Below are positions 48,601 to 61,010 of a stretch of 64,000 bases of DNA, piece by piece. The notes beneath the pieces were generated by a model. The model did no database searches. It worked only from the letters and a program-made list of their open reading frames with translations, and was not told the origin of the DNA. Location of the stretch: contig NW_019774480.1 of the NCBI RefSeq assembly GCF_001039355.2, positions 501,740-565,739 of the forward strand, written 5' to 3'. Position numbers and translations under genes: made by a program. The DNA is from Lingula anatina. Lineage: Eukaryota > Brachiopoda > Lingulata > Lingulida > Lingulidae. Every line of letters starts with the position of its first letter. Position 1 is the stretch's first letter.

Positions 48601-51600
48601 CTTTAGAACGTTTAAATGTGACAACCATGCAGGCCTTCTTTTCACAAAAAGTACATAATTTCATTTAAATGTCAAATTTCAGATTTAACATACTTTGTGA
48701 TACAATAGAATTCAATTAAAAGCAAATAGGGGTATTGCATTATATATGCAGGTGTTGCAGGAGAACAGTTCTACTAGACTTCATGTATGTCAAATGAAGT
48801 GACATCTTTATGTGATTGTGCTCTATAGGTACTAAGATCATTTCTCCATCACCTGTGCAAAGGTCCACTATAATTTTCAGTGAAACATTGTACATGCGTA
48901 TGCCCCTGCACTATAATCCAAAACAGCGTCTACACTGGTATTGCAATAATAAGTACCATCAGTAAATGTTATCTTTGGAAAATTTTAGTATCAGAAGTCA
49001 TAAGAAATCATCATATATAAAATCATTTATGCCATTTATATCCAGGAATTTTTTATACTCTTGTTTTTTTTTCTGCCTGGCAGCATCATTTGAAAATCTA
49101 TATTTTCTATATTTCTATATTTGATTTAAACAGATGTATGGTTGTTGCAATTGCAGTTACATATATGGGATAAGTTACATCAATTCATTTCCACAATTTC
49201 TTAAGGCATTCTCCAATATCCGTGTGTAATATATAATATTACAAATAAAAGCACCCCCTCCCTCTGTTAGCTGGGCTATTGGCAAATTATTAGTAGGTGA
49301 AGTCCAGCCTGTTTATTATTTTTTTTGACAACAGTAGTTGTAGCTCTTGCAACCATGACAAAGTTGTATTTGAGTGGTATTGTATTTTTGAAGAAGGTTA
49401 AGATTGCCAGTCATCAAACGGCTGCTAATTAAGGCAGCCAACCAAAAGATCTAAATTTTAGCCTACTGCCCCACTTCTAACAGATTTTAGCAGAATGCCT
49501 TGGTGAAGTTGTGCTTTTTCTCTGAATATTTGTTGAACTTGTTCTTAATCACTATGGCTAAATTGTAAAAATGGGCCAAAATTTTCCGTTAAAATAGTTA
49601 TCTTTGATTATAATTATTATTTTATGAAACAGGGGCTAGGGTTTGTTTAGCCAAGACACCTAAAACTATCTTTCTTTTCTTTTTTCTTTTTCTTTGTGAA
49701 ACAGGGGCGAGTACTAAAATCACATCTGATTGGGTGACTACAGCTTCAATTTTTTATAAATTCACTTAGAAGGCATAAATTTGAAAAAAAAAATTAGATC
49801 TGAAAGTCTAAATGTATTATATGGTTTACCAGATGTATTTTTCTGTATTACAACTGTAATATGGGTATATCTGGAAAACAAAACATTATTTTACTTCAAA
49901 CTTGCTTAGGTCACCTCCGAGTTATAATTGTAGGTCATTCCATCAACTTGAAAAATGATTAATAACCTCTGCCAAAAAGATTGTTTTCGCTGTACAGCAT
50001 AACTCAAAAATTTAAGTAAGGATTTTGATAAACTTTTCAGAAAAGGTCAAGAATGGACTTACTTAGAATCAATGAGATTTTGGTGTTGATTATTAAATAA
50101 CTAGTAATGAGAATTGTACTGCCTTGGCAGAGATGTACTTTCTCTGAGTGTTTAAGTGGTTTTGAAAAATATATGTCTTTGCGTGAGAGGTCTTTGTGTG
50201 AGAGGAATCACGTACTCATGGTTGCAATAGCTACAGCCAAGTTGTCAAAAAATAAAAAGGCCACTCTTCTTTTTATCGCAAACAATTTAAAAAAGAACAT
50301 ATGAGAAAAATGGTGATAGACCTTAACTCATGTAGCCTATTAGCACATACTGTAATATATTTTCTCAAAAAAAAAAAAAAAACTTACATACATTGACAAA
50401 AAGTAACATATTATTGTAAAACATGAACTGTGGTAATATAATTGTTCAGTTACAGCAATATTGTAATTCATGACGCATAACTACAAGGATTTCGAATGTC
50501 TTTGACAACAGACATTTTTGATGGTAAACGCTAATTGAAAAATCATATTTCAAAAAAATTTTATACCTGGAAAGTGTTTTGGAGTAAAAAAAAAATGTTA
50601 TATCTATTTTTGGAAGTATAAATAGAAAATATCTAAGCTATCTGTCAAAGAAACATCCTACAGTAGCAAATTTTATCATTTTTTGTCCTTGTACACTTTT
50701 TTTGTAAGTCCCCAATATATAATGCTGAGATTTAAGTAGATTTAAGTAGATTTAAGGGGAAAAGCTTTCTACTAATCATAAGGCACAGACTGAGCTCTTC
50801 TCCAACCAGCCAATGCTGGTGAATTTTGTACTCAACCTGCTGTTTGACACATCATCATTCTTGGTTTGGCTATTCCAATGTGTAGCATTAATTTGGGCCT
50901 GCCTTTACTTGCTCAACCTAGCAAATGGTGCAAAAAGTGATAAAAATGAACATGTGGAAGAGTACAAAAGGCCTAAGCTGTTAAAGGGGGTACCCCAGTT
51001 TTCACTTGACAAGGCAGCTGTGTAAGTTTGAGTAAACAGGGATTGGACCTGGAAAAGTGTACTGTTCAACAAAATTCAAACAAGTTAATTTATGGTGTCT
51101 GGCTTTGTACTTAAATTCCAATTTTTTCAGCCACGCAGAGAACCTTTTTTTAGCCTCCCATGGAGTTTGATAAAAACAAAAGTCAATGAAAAAGAAACTT
51201 CCTGATCTTGAGTGAATCCATCCTTTATTTCTTTTACTCCTACAATACAAAGCTTACTTACAAAAAGTTATGGTTTGTGTAAGTATTATCATAAGTGCAT
51301 ATGTAATGTATTATTAGAAGTATGTCTTTCAATTTAACTTATAAATGCCTAGACACGATTCCATATAAAACATGTCACAAATGGCAATGAATAAATTTCA
51401 CACAAGCAGTACGTGTCAGACAGTACTACAAAATTTGCATAACCTAAGGATACTACCTGTTGGATTAAATTTAACTTATCCGAAAAGGTACCAGACAGTT
51501 AGGTGTTAAATTGGAATCTAGGTGAGATAGAGGGTTGTATTAAAAATGGAAAAAATCATCAAAATTTCAACAATATTGACGTCAATACCAAGAATGTTTC

Positions 51601-54600
51601 TCTGAAAAAGCAAATGTATGATCATTGAATTGGGATTAATAATTCTAGTACATAAAAATGATTGGTCACTAAGTTTCAAAGCTTGTCCTCAAATTCAAAA
51701 TATATATTTATTGTGCTGTTTGAGGATAATTACTGAAATTTCCAAGAAACATGTTGAAACACATAAACACCCGAGTCCTTATTTCAACTTCCAAGAGGTC
51801 AGGTGCTTTGGTGATTATCTTAGAATATTTTTCTGAACAGTTTTTGTAGTTACAATGTTCACAGGATTTTGTAAGAAAATTACTTTGTTCAGATTGATTG
51901 CATAGGTCATTATTGTTTAAACTATTATTGTAACTTGTAAAAAAAAAAAAAAACAAAAAAAAACTTGCAATATGAACAAACACAGGTGATGGCGATATGT
52001 TCAGACACCATTGTCCATGTATAAAAATTAAAATAATTTGATTTTAATGTTTTTAAATTACACCTGTGTCTTTACCAAATAAAACTGAGTACATTTAAAG
52101 TGAATCAAACATTTGGTTTGACAGTTATTAGGTTGGCTAAGGTGATGGCAAGCAAAGATGACAGTGACAACATGACGGAGAAGTGTCACTTATGATGTTG
52201 CAATGAGCTAAAGCCACAGATTGTGATGAAGAACCTAAATATGTAATACATAAAGCTGCATGGCATCTCCTTATTTCCCTTGACAAAAACACATTTAAGC
52301 TCATATTAAGAGAACCAAACAACCCACATATTCTGGGAATTCTAGAAGTAATCACCCATTTTCCAAGAATAATAGAAAAGCAAGCGCAATTAAGGCTATG
52401 CTATTCAGTAAATACATAAAAAAAAAAAAAGACTTTTGATGTCTACATAAATTAACTAGTGGATCAGAGAGGTATCACCTCTGGGTATTGTACCACCAGC
52501 AGGAGTAAGTGAATACTTAAGGAAAAAAATAGGACACCACCTCCAGTGTTGTGCTTGATAAGCATTATAACAAAATCATGGGAAAAGTAAAATGTCAAAT
52601 CTCAGGTTGCTGTAAGATTGTGGAAATAAGACCTTCAATCCAAAGTTTACTGGAAAATATAAGAGTTTAAGTTTGAAAAGTGCAGATCATGGGAGAGGTC
52701 AAGGGTCAAATTTAAGGTCACAGTAAGATTGAAAACGTGACATCCAATTCAAGTTCAATAGTAGCTATGGTTATATCTCTGCCACTTTTGGAGGTATAAG
52801 AGTCTTTTTAAAGTGCAGTTCATGGGTAAAAGTAGATCAAAGATGAGATTCCAGGTCATAGTAACACTGCCAATATCTTACTTCCTATTCGAGATCAGAA
52901 GTAACTTTGGGCGTATCTCTGCTAATTTTCGAGTATTTCACACTTGACTTTCACTAATAGATATTGTGATGTATTTTTTGATTAAGTGCAACTCCTAAAC
53001 CATGTAGAAAAAAACAAAGGATTCCACCTCCAGTATTGCACTAAATAAGCTCTACTACATGCAACAAATAAGAGGTCTTATGCAATAACGGTTCCAGAAT
53101 TGGAGAGTTTTCAGTTTCGGCAACTTATAGCTAATTCTCCCGTGATAATGCACTGACTGACCCGAAACTCACGAAGATGAAAGATGACCCCAAGTGTTAC
53201 ACCTTCCCATAACATTATAGGTAAGGTTTGAGTAGTTTTTGAAAATCTACACAAAAATTATTTTGGCAAAAAATGAGAATTGTTACAAAATTTTGGCCCG
53301 TTTGACCTTGAAACAAAGGTCAAGTCCAAGGGCATATTTGAAATCTTTACATAAGACTTTGGGTCAGCCATCTATAGTAATTTTTCCCATAATTCTTTCA
53401 GTTTGGAAGATATTTAGCATTTAATTTTGCAAATTTTGGACAAGGGCATATTGCAATGAGCACCATACCTAGACCAGTGCACTGACAAAGGCCAAAATTT
53501 ACATGGATTGGGTTGAGATTACATGTAACCTAAATCCAAGAGATGGGTATACAGGCTCTTGTATTCTAGGAGAAGAATCAATAACAGTGATGTGGCAATG
53601 GATGAGGCAGGTCAGGACTAAAACCATGTGTACAATAAATAAAAAGATGCAGCTAAAGCTATTATTAAATACAATCAATACCCACCCCCATCTCCCAAGG
53701 CACACTGAGAAATGGAGTTGTAATGTTCAAACTAGGTTTTTGATGGAAGAGCTAACTGACATCTTCTCAGTGGAACCAAAAATGTGTTACCAATACACTG
53801 GTAATATATCTGGTTATATATTCTTTGAAGAACCTATGACATGGTTAAAATACCCAACAGTACAAATGAACAGACGATTCCAGCATACCTACATTATGTC
53901 ATATATATATATAGGAGAGGATAATAAATAACTTAATTGAAACTCCACACTCTTCTGACAGTGCAACTATCCAAATATCATGTAAATTTTTATGTATGAT
54001 TTACCCTGAAAACATATTCATTTGGTAACCACAATACAGTGCACCATTATGGCACTCTCGCCACAGACTACTATATTTACTCAATCCAGCAACACTGTTA
54101 TAACTGCAAAATTTTCTACTGAAATGTATGGGATAATTTTCCTAATAAGCAAATTCATGGTTATAATCTGATATTCTCAAATCATATTGTGCTTTATATT
54201 TTTCATCTGGCATAGAAGACCCTAGAATATCCTCACCAGAGTCCTTAAACGGATAACAACTATTCATTTTAGCCCCCCTCCCCCCTCCAAAAAAAAAAAA
54301 AAAAAAAGAATCTTTCTGGGGTAAACGCTGATTTTCCCATAATTACCAATGGTTAATGAAACCTTTCTGACATTCAAAGTTAGTCCATGTTTTTTGTTTC
54401 TAAAAAGTAAAGTTTTTTGTAATAATCTCTTAAAGATTATTACTGAGGTATAGCCATCTATGAAGGTCCATGTGGTCTGATGGCAAGCACAGGTTCCAGA
54501 ATAATTGCGATAACTGCCGTTTTGCTGGAAAAATGGAGTCCAATATATTTCTATGGGCTGTTTACAATGTTTTTATTTTGGAATATATCTCATACTAACA

Positions 54601-57600
54601 GTTGTTATCCCTCTCATGTACATAGAAAATACAGAACTCAGAATTAGCATTTACAATATGCCAGGTCTACCATCTCTTTAACCCCTTCTTTAGCTTTATT
54701 ATGCACAGCACTGAGAGGAGAGACATGTACATTTTCTGTAATGGTTTTTGGATATGATCCAGCTAGTTTTGTGACAAGGCAAACTTTGGGCCACAGAAAT
54801 CATTGCTGAATCATTAATCAACTTTTAATGATGGAGTTCATTACATCCAATGAATCTGGCACAACAGTTGTGGTTCAATCTAAACTGTTCAATAATGGGA
54901 TTATGGGAGTTGGCAAATATATTTGCAAATTTATAAAATTAAGATTACTAGGACTTAAATAAATTCACATAAAATTCCATATTTTCAAAAACTTTTTTTG
55001 TGAAGTCTCAGATAAAGAACAAAAAATTTAACCTTAAATACTGAAATATTATAATATCACTATATAGGAAACATGTGAGAAATTTTGGTTTATTTTTTAA
55101 TCAAATTCACAATCTATTATGATTTTTCCACATATGGCCAAATGTCCAAATAACCTGGGCAAAGGAAAATAACTCTCTAGTGCTACAACTAGGCCTGTGT
55201 TGAAGCTGCTGCAAGACTGAGTCCATCATAATCTGCATGTGTACTCTCTGCCCATGTATGACAGAGATTTGGAGAATTTAGAGTGCTTTTTACTATAACA
55301 GTTAGTCTACACACCTTGGTCAAGTCATGTATGATAGGTCTTACACAACACCAAACTCAATCACACCTGTGGCACTCTGATATTTATTGCATGAACAGAA
55401 TGTGTTTTGGGTGTTTATGATGATAATATTTTACCTCCAAAATATAATTCACACTGAATGTAAGTCCTGTCTAAAAATATATGCTGGAAACTATACAGCT
55501 CACCATACTGGTAAACAATCTAATGAGACTGACGCTTCATATTGGCGAGCTTTTCCAAACTAAAGCTATTGATTTATTTCAGCAGCATGTCCATATATTC
55601 TGGTTATTAACTGATTAAGATCACATATCAGATATAAAATGCCACAGTCACACTTCAGCAGATTCAACAAATAAGTTTGAGCTAAGCTATATGTGATTTT
55701 CATAACTTTTACAAACTGCCATACTGCAGTCTGCTTTATTGAAATGCCTGCAATTTGTCAGGATAATATTCTAATTGGCACACCTTTTTTCACAACTCAA
55801 TCCTATGATAAATACATTTCTTGGCATGCTAAAAACAATCTTAGCACACATGCTACTTTAACCTTTTCTTGCACGAGCAGGAAATGTTTACACACTAAGT
55901 CTGTCCTGGTCATGTTCAATAACCTAACAGAACAGGCTTCAATGTTTGAGCTTGTGCAAATGTCAAATGAACTTTTCATTTTCAAAATCTGCTTGAAACT
56001 ATTGGAACACATGAGCATGTTTTGGTGTTGTAAGTTATACTATATTTTTCATTTCAGGATGATTTTTTTTATGTACAAGGTTCTTTTAAATTTTAACTTT
56101 CTCTAAAAAGGGAGGGCATGATTAAGCCAATGTTGATTTACTATCAGGTTTGTAAAACTCCCCCTTCACCTTCCAAGCAAATCAAAGACTGACCTGGATG
56201 CTCTCCATAAAAGACAATGATGAAAAAATACTTCAAACTGGCAACTGTATTTCCAATCCTGTTTTTACAAACACAGAGTAGTGTCTGTGCTTACTAAAAT
56301 CACTGCACCTTATTTGTCACAATAATATTGATGTTGTTTTTGAGAATTATATATCATTTTTGTCTAGTGGCTGTTTCTTCTACTTGCAATTGGTAACACT
56401 TTTCGAGTAAAAATCTAAAATGGTTGTCACTTACTGTAAATGCATGTGAAGTTTAAAACTGAGCTTTGTTGTTCTTCTTTAATTTTTTGATTTCTCGATA
56501 ATTTTTTAACTTATTTCTGATCATTTTTGCAATTGTTGGTGTATTACAGCTTTTAGGAGGATATAGATCCTTTTGATCAAACTTCCTGGTGTAATATGAA
56601 AGACTTGATAATTAATTAGTGTAATTATTTAGTGTACAGTTAATATCCAAACAAAGACTGGTTGTCTCTTCATTTATCAGCCTTAGTAAGCTTGTTAATC
56701 TCTATGTTTAATTTATACTGCTACCTTAGAGTGTTTCTGTGTGGCATTTGTGGAACATTGAATCCCTGACATTAGCTAATCTTAGCAAGAGAAGTAAATA
56801 AAAGAATTTAATTTTAAGCTAAAGCATGCAATGGACATTTTTGTCTTTCACAGTCAAAATGAGCCAAACATCTACAAATGATCTACTCCAGACTTACCAG
56901 TCACTGATTTTGGGGTGTAGTATTCAAAGAAATCATTACAAAATAATTATTATATACTAAATCATTATATTATTATTATTATTCTTATACTTATCATGTA
57001 AAAAACTGCTAGTTTACTTCCCACTGATGTTAACATTTGTAAACAAAAGTAGATTTTACGAACGTTCTGTTCTTAACCCATAAACTAAGGCATAAACACT
57101 GGTGTCAAAAAGTATGTGTAATTATCAGAAAAGAATATATGTGTCAGGCTGAAAGGGTTTAATCATGTTTAAAAATAACAAATCTTATGCTGTTTTGCTG
57201 TATTGGAACAACTTCAACAGGAGAGTTCAACTATGATATGGTATAGTTGTGCAAACACAGAAATAAAAATGAACTTGATAAAATGGTTGGTCTTCAAATT
57301 AATTAAACTGGTTTCCTGGAAATTATTATAGAAAAAAAATTTGATAGAAAGAGAGAAATATATGTTATCTAAGGTTACAGCCCTGTATCATTCATTACTA
57401 CCCCCCTGAGCATTATATTCCTCAATGCAGAAATGCAACATCAAAACATAAATCTTAATTATAACACCTGCTACTACAATGTTCTTTTTTCAAAAATAAG
57501 CCTTCCATTGTAGCAAAAGGAACTGATTTTTGAGGCATCAATAAAAACATCAATGAAGGGAGAAAACGATGTGGGGGGAGTATCATTGTAGGGGAGTAAC

Positions 57601-58324
57601 ACTTTAAGGGGCACATGGATGTAGGTAATATCATAGTTATGCAAGGGTGAATAACTATGCGTGTACAGATACAATTATTAAAGAGATGACCGTTACTGTA
57701 ACATAACACAATAAAATGAATGAATGTATGAATGGGAGAAAGAAAAATGACATGTTAAAGCAAAGTTTTTTGTTAAATCATTCAATCATCTTGACCATGC
57801 ATCACCAGTTTGTGCCAAATACATTTCAACTTACAGGCCATCCAGCCACCAGGGTCTGTGAATCTACTGGGCCAAACCAAAATTCACTGGCCTAAGTCCA
57901 ATTTTTAAAATTATTAACTTAAATTAATACATGAATTGATATGAAACAGGGTTCCTATTACAAATAGGACAAATACATGCGCTTTCAAAAGGTTGTTTAA
58001 AAAAAAAAGAAGAGAGACTTCAACAATTAACCTGAACATTTATAAAACTAACTGGAGTACAAGTAACAGCTGAAAAATTCCACTGGCCCTATTGAGCCAG
58101 CAACCAACTGCTTTTCGGAAAGTGAAAACAGTGATGGAATCTGGAGTTTTGGTGTAGGAAAGATACATGTAACTACTGAACCAGAGACAAAGATTATATG
58201 GAGTAACAAATACATAACAACTAACCAGTCTTACCTCAATATCTTTCTTATTTTTCTTTGGGCTATCTATAATCTGTTTTCCTCTGCAGGTGACAGGGAC
58301 AACGTCAATCCTTGTTACCGGCAT
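41125..58324 (-). CDS. MARCHF8: MARCH1/8-type membrane RING-CH E3 ubiquitin ligase (gene span, four coding exons)
   Basis: The coding model is complement(41125-41496, 43841-44110, 47409-47561, 58235-58324), all introns phase 0, giving 294 residues. The N-terminus [10 protein letters not shown] resembles the MPLHQIxxIP start of vertebrate MARCH1/8. A C4HC3 RING-CH finger spans about residues 108-156, followed by two TMs near residues 190-210 and 226-250 and a cytosolic tail. MARCH1/8 proteins use the RING-CH domain to ubiquitinate membrane cargo such as transferrin receptor or MHC II in endosomes and at the plasma membrane; the cargo in this animal is unknown. An in-frame TAA at 58331-58333 fixes the start. 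Introns of 2.3, 3.3 and 10.7 kb hold repeats. Vertebrates have two paralogs; this may be the single pre-duplication form. Confidence 0.88.
43841..44110 (-). CDS. MARCHF8: MARCH1/8-like coding exon 3 (RING-CH finger)
   Basis: 270 bp, 90 codons, acceptor ATTTCTAG and donor GTAAGT, phase 0 on both sides. After a Ser/Pro-rich lead comes [20 protein letters not shown], then [15 protein letters not shown] and CELC. The eight ligands are CxxC, CxC, HxxC and CxxC (C4HC3). The segment [20 protein letters not shown] is nearly identical in kind to vertebrate MARCH1/8. Confidence 0.95.
44111..47408. other. MARCH-like intron with microsatellites and AT palindromes
   Basis: Non-coding. It holds a pair of perfect AT-rich palindromes at about 45473-45526, an (AAT)n tract at 45528-45564 and an (AAAT)n tract at 45636-45692. 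No further exon was found between the RING exon and exon 2. Confidence 0.6.
47409..47561 (-). CDS. MARCHF8: MARCH1/8-like coding exon 2 (acidic, Q-tract linker)
   Basis: 153 bp, 51 codons, acceptor TTTAGCAG and donor GTATGC, phase 0 on both sides. It encodes [18 protein letters not shown], then an acidic segment, SQQQQQR and a closing LLEDHIPL. It has no recognised domain; its phases and length make the full model about the size of human MARCHF8. It could be an alternative exon. Confidence 0.55.
52455..53640. mobile_element. Second copy of the AGGTCA-rich interspersed element
   Basis: It shares the left end (GGATCAGAGAGG, then ATTGTACCACCAGC), the middle (TCCAATTCAAGTTCAATAGT region) and the right third (TTTGACCTTGAAACAAAGG, ACCATGTGTACAATAAA) with the element at 17529-18830, in the same order. 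It also has a DR1-like AGGTCAAGGGTCA at 52696-52708. Its right-hand hairpin has decayed. Confidence 0.65.
54245..54614. mobile_element. Second copy of the TTAA-type MITE
   Basis: TTAAACGGATAACAACTATT at the left and AACAGTTGTTATCCCTC at the right, with an interior colinear with 33623-33967 (for example ACATTCAAAGTTAGTCC). A poly-C/poly-A tract is inserted near the left end, and the ends are more diverged. Confidence 0.65.
58235..58324 (-). CDS. MARCHF8: MARCH1/8-like coding exon 1 (start codon)
   Basis: 90 bp, 30 codons: [16 protein letters not shown] then a lysine-rich stretch [10 protein letters not shown], ending at a GTAAGA donor in phase 0. An in-frame stop nine bases upstream of the ATG supports this start. 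Confidence 0.72.
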
Positions 58325-58900
58325 TTTCTTTTAGAGTTTATCGCCACATATTCGTACAGGAAAAGAGGAAGTCATCTTAAACCGCAATTTAGACATCCGT
58401 TCTAAGTGACACATAAACTCATAATTAAGACACAGACATTTTCTATTCCGAAGTCGAAGAATGATGTGATGTGATGTTACTTTCTCTTCATTTACCGGCA
58501 CAGCGCATAATAGTGTAAATGTAGACCTACAGATCAACAGTACTGAAGCAAAAATTTCCAAAGTTTGGTTCCGACATTTGAGAATTCCGACTGCTTTGGA
58601 GTAGATTTTATGATTCTGCTGGAAGACCTTTCAAGCACCTTTCAAAGCTCGAAGTCGACGTATTTTCCAGGCACTGAAATCTATGAAAAAGAAATATTAC
58701 AAAGGGTTCTTGGAGTTGGTGATAAACTTTGATATTTCAAGACGCTTAAAACTAATACCAAGCGAAAACATACCAGTGCAAAGTTTACTCTCCATCCTGA
58801 CAGAGGTCAAGGCCGTCGCGTAACGTCGCCAGCGCCACCTGACGGAGGATGCAAATATTTTACTGCTTAGATGTTTTTCACGCGGTGAAAAGAAAACGCA
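58325..58900. promoter_or_regulatory. Probable 5' UTR and promoter region of the MARCH-like gene, possibly bidirectional
   Basis: Immediately upstream of the MARCH-like start the sequence becomes richer in CpG, notably GGCCGTCGCGTAACGTCGCC at 58811-58830, against an AT-rich background. A possible untranslated first exon ends at a GTATGT donor near 58771 on the minus strand. A plus-strand ATG at 58610 lies in the same interval. Confidence 0.4.
58610..58705 (+). CDS. Possible first exon of a divergent plus-strand gene
   Basis: A frame starting MILLEDLSSTFQSSKSTYF and ending EILQRVLGVG could stop at a weak GTGATA donor near 58718 in phase 1, matching the phase of candidate exons downstream; unspliced it stops after 40 codons. 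No domain is recognised. It overlaps the antisense 5' region of the MARCH-like gene and may be chance. Confidence 0.2.
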
Positions 58901-58926
58901 TTAGATCTAGTAATAAGGCGAATAAG

Positions 58927-59274
58927 AGTTGCAGACGAACTTTTTTCCTTAAGTTTTTTTTCTGACAGGAGGAAATGCATCAGTCGTTGTTTATTTTAAC
59001 AATTTGTTTATTTTTATTTGTTAAATTTAAAAAAATTTAGCGGTGCTGTTGCAATTAAAGGGGGGGTGGGCTAACATTTTCTGATACGTACTGGATGTGC
59101 TAAAGTTAGCACACTAGCAAATTCAAGCTTTGGATCATCTCAATTAAGATGTAAATCGAGAAAATCCGATGTTTGCAGTTGCTTGGGGTGCTCTTGTGGA
59201 ATAATCGGATTACATGTACATGCATGTAAGCGCATTTGGAAACCTGTCAATCCCTCAACTAAGTTACCTTTTAT
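58927..59274. repeat. Duplicate of 59279-59626, joined at lone N 59275
   Basis: About 348 bp repeated essentially identically on both sides of a single N. This is the same assembly pattern as in the EGF/SEA gene. Confidence 0.9.
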
Positions 59275-60411
59275 NAAAAGTTGCAGACGAACTTTTTTCC
59301 TTAAGTTTTTTTTCTGACAGGAGGAAATGCATCAGTCGTTGTTTATTTTAACAATTTGTTTATTTTTATTTGTTAAATTTTAAAAAATTTAGCGGTGCTG
59401 TTGCAATTAAAGGGGGGGTGGGCTAACATTTTCTGATACGTACTGGATGTGCTAAAGTTAGCACACTAGCAAATTCAAGCTTTGGATCATCTCAATTAAG
59501 ATGTAAATCGAGAAAATCCGATGTTTGCAGTTGCTTGGGGTGCTCTTGTGGAATAATCGGATTACATGTACATGCATGTAAGCGCATTTGGAAACCTGTC
59601 AATCCCTCAACTAAGTTACCTTTTATTATCATGCAAATGAGTTTTTTCCTGCATCTTATTATTCTACAATGCATCTATCTTTGTATGATTTAAAACAATG
59701 AAAAAAACCTCAAAAAAAAAAAAAAATCTCGGCGTTTAAATATTTTTCGTTGCAGTGCATAAGCATAGGCAACTCAAAGCTTTAATTGTCAATTTAATTT
59801 AACAGCTTTCTATTTCGAGGTGAGATAGCAATTGGTATGGGGCATAACTTCATCCCTGAACAAGATGTTATCACAAAAATTGGCAGAGCTAACCAGGAGA
59901 GCATAGACTACAATCCTGTGCCATTGTTTTGGTTTAAGTGTTTTTGTTATGGATTTATGAGCCCCTAATTAATTACAGATTTTCATTATTTTGCTTTGTC
60001 AATAATGAAATCTGAACTAAGACTTTTAAGAAAATTGTCCGGCAGGGTTTTAGAGTACTAAATGGTGTCATTAAATCGGCGTTAAATGGTGATTGTGGGT
60101 GCTCAGGCAAAAGAGAAATTTGAGAAACCGCTTTTTCAGTTTTTCCCCAAAATTGCAATTGTGATGCCACCTGTAAGATGACGTGTAAATATTAATTAAT
60201 TTAGTCAGTAAACATTGAAAATTTATTTATTACCCAAAAGAGTGTATGTAAAGCAGAAAATAAGGAGTTTTTGGTGAAGGGTGACAATATCCTTATGTTA
60301 ATGGCTGGATTAAAGTTATTACTGTTAATGCATACACAATGCAAACTTTTTATTAGCTCTTTTAATTTTTAAATTACTCATATTAGAAGTTGCAAGGACA
60401 TTCTTTTTCAG

Positions 60412-60466
60412 GTCAATGTGCAATGCTCAAGTACGTGTTTAGGAAAGCCCAACTGCATCATTCAAG
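60412..60466 (+). CDS. Weak candidate exon of the right-hand plus-strand gene
   Basis: After a TTCTTTTTCAG acceptor the frame reads QCAMLKYVFRKAQLHHS in phase 1 and could leave at a GTGTGC donor in phase 1. It is compatible with candidate exons on either side but unsupported by any recognised domain. Confidence 0.2.
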
Positions 60467-60764
60467 TGTGCATGTGAAACTGCTTGCCTCTCAAAAATTA
60501 CCACATGTATATGAAGTGTAGTGATAAAGTACTAAGACATGACCATGTAAGTGTCCTTGAGCACTCCGCAGCTTATGTTAAAATTTCATTTCCCCACCTT
60601 ATGGGGCATTTCACTCCTCTTCTAGAGGCAAATGCTTAATATGTACTACAGTATATATGTCAACATTTGTCATGTAATATGTCCTGCAGGTTGTAAGGAA
60701 CCTTTTTATGACCACCCCTTGACTCCCACTAAATTATATAAACCCTTTGTAATATAGACAGAGC

Positions 60765-61010
60765 TCCCATACCTAGATCGATCTTACAGGATAGATCCAT
60801 CTCCAAGGGGTTTCTCGGTACATTGCTTTTAAGTGACTTAGATGTCTGGCACTTCTACTGAAGCTGCTAAATGATAATTAGTTACCCCCTAGCAGCTTCA
60901 GTAGGCGTGACAGACATCTAAGCTGCTTAAAATGATTGCAATTTAGCGAGAATCCCCTTGGAGATAGATTGATCCACAGTTAGTATGATAGGGGCTGGGA
61001 ATGGTCCCAT
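60765..61010. mobile_element. Palindromic MITE, second copy of the 40.8-kb family
   Basis: Left CCCATACCTAGATCGATCTT and CTACTGAAGCTGCTAAATGA, mirrored by GCAGCTTCAGTAG and a right end GGGGCTGGGAATGG. The centre is near TAATTAGTTACC. Inverted arms pair over most of the element. Confidence 0.72.

Larger units (their letters stand above)
47562..58234. other. 10.7-kb MARCH-like intron with repeat insertions
   Basis: Non-coding apart from random frames. It contains a short (CAG)n tract near 48510-48530, the second AGGTCA element (52455-53640) and the second TTAA MITE (54245-54614). An extra alternative exon cannot be excluded. Confidence 0.55.

Noticed and set aside
50813-51025. 70-residue plus-strand frame with one hydrophobic segment and PKLLKGVP
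   Set aside because: Faint resemblance to the N-terminus of ceramide glucosyltransferase, but no further domain follows and it lies in a MARCH intron; treated as chance.
53503-53931. 142-residue plus-strand frame
   Set aside because: Starts inside the right end of the interspersed element copy; no transposase or other domain.
55693-56106. 137-residue plus-strand frame
   Set aside because: Phe/Ile/Cys-rich random-looking translation in a large intron, no domain pattern.
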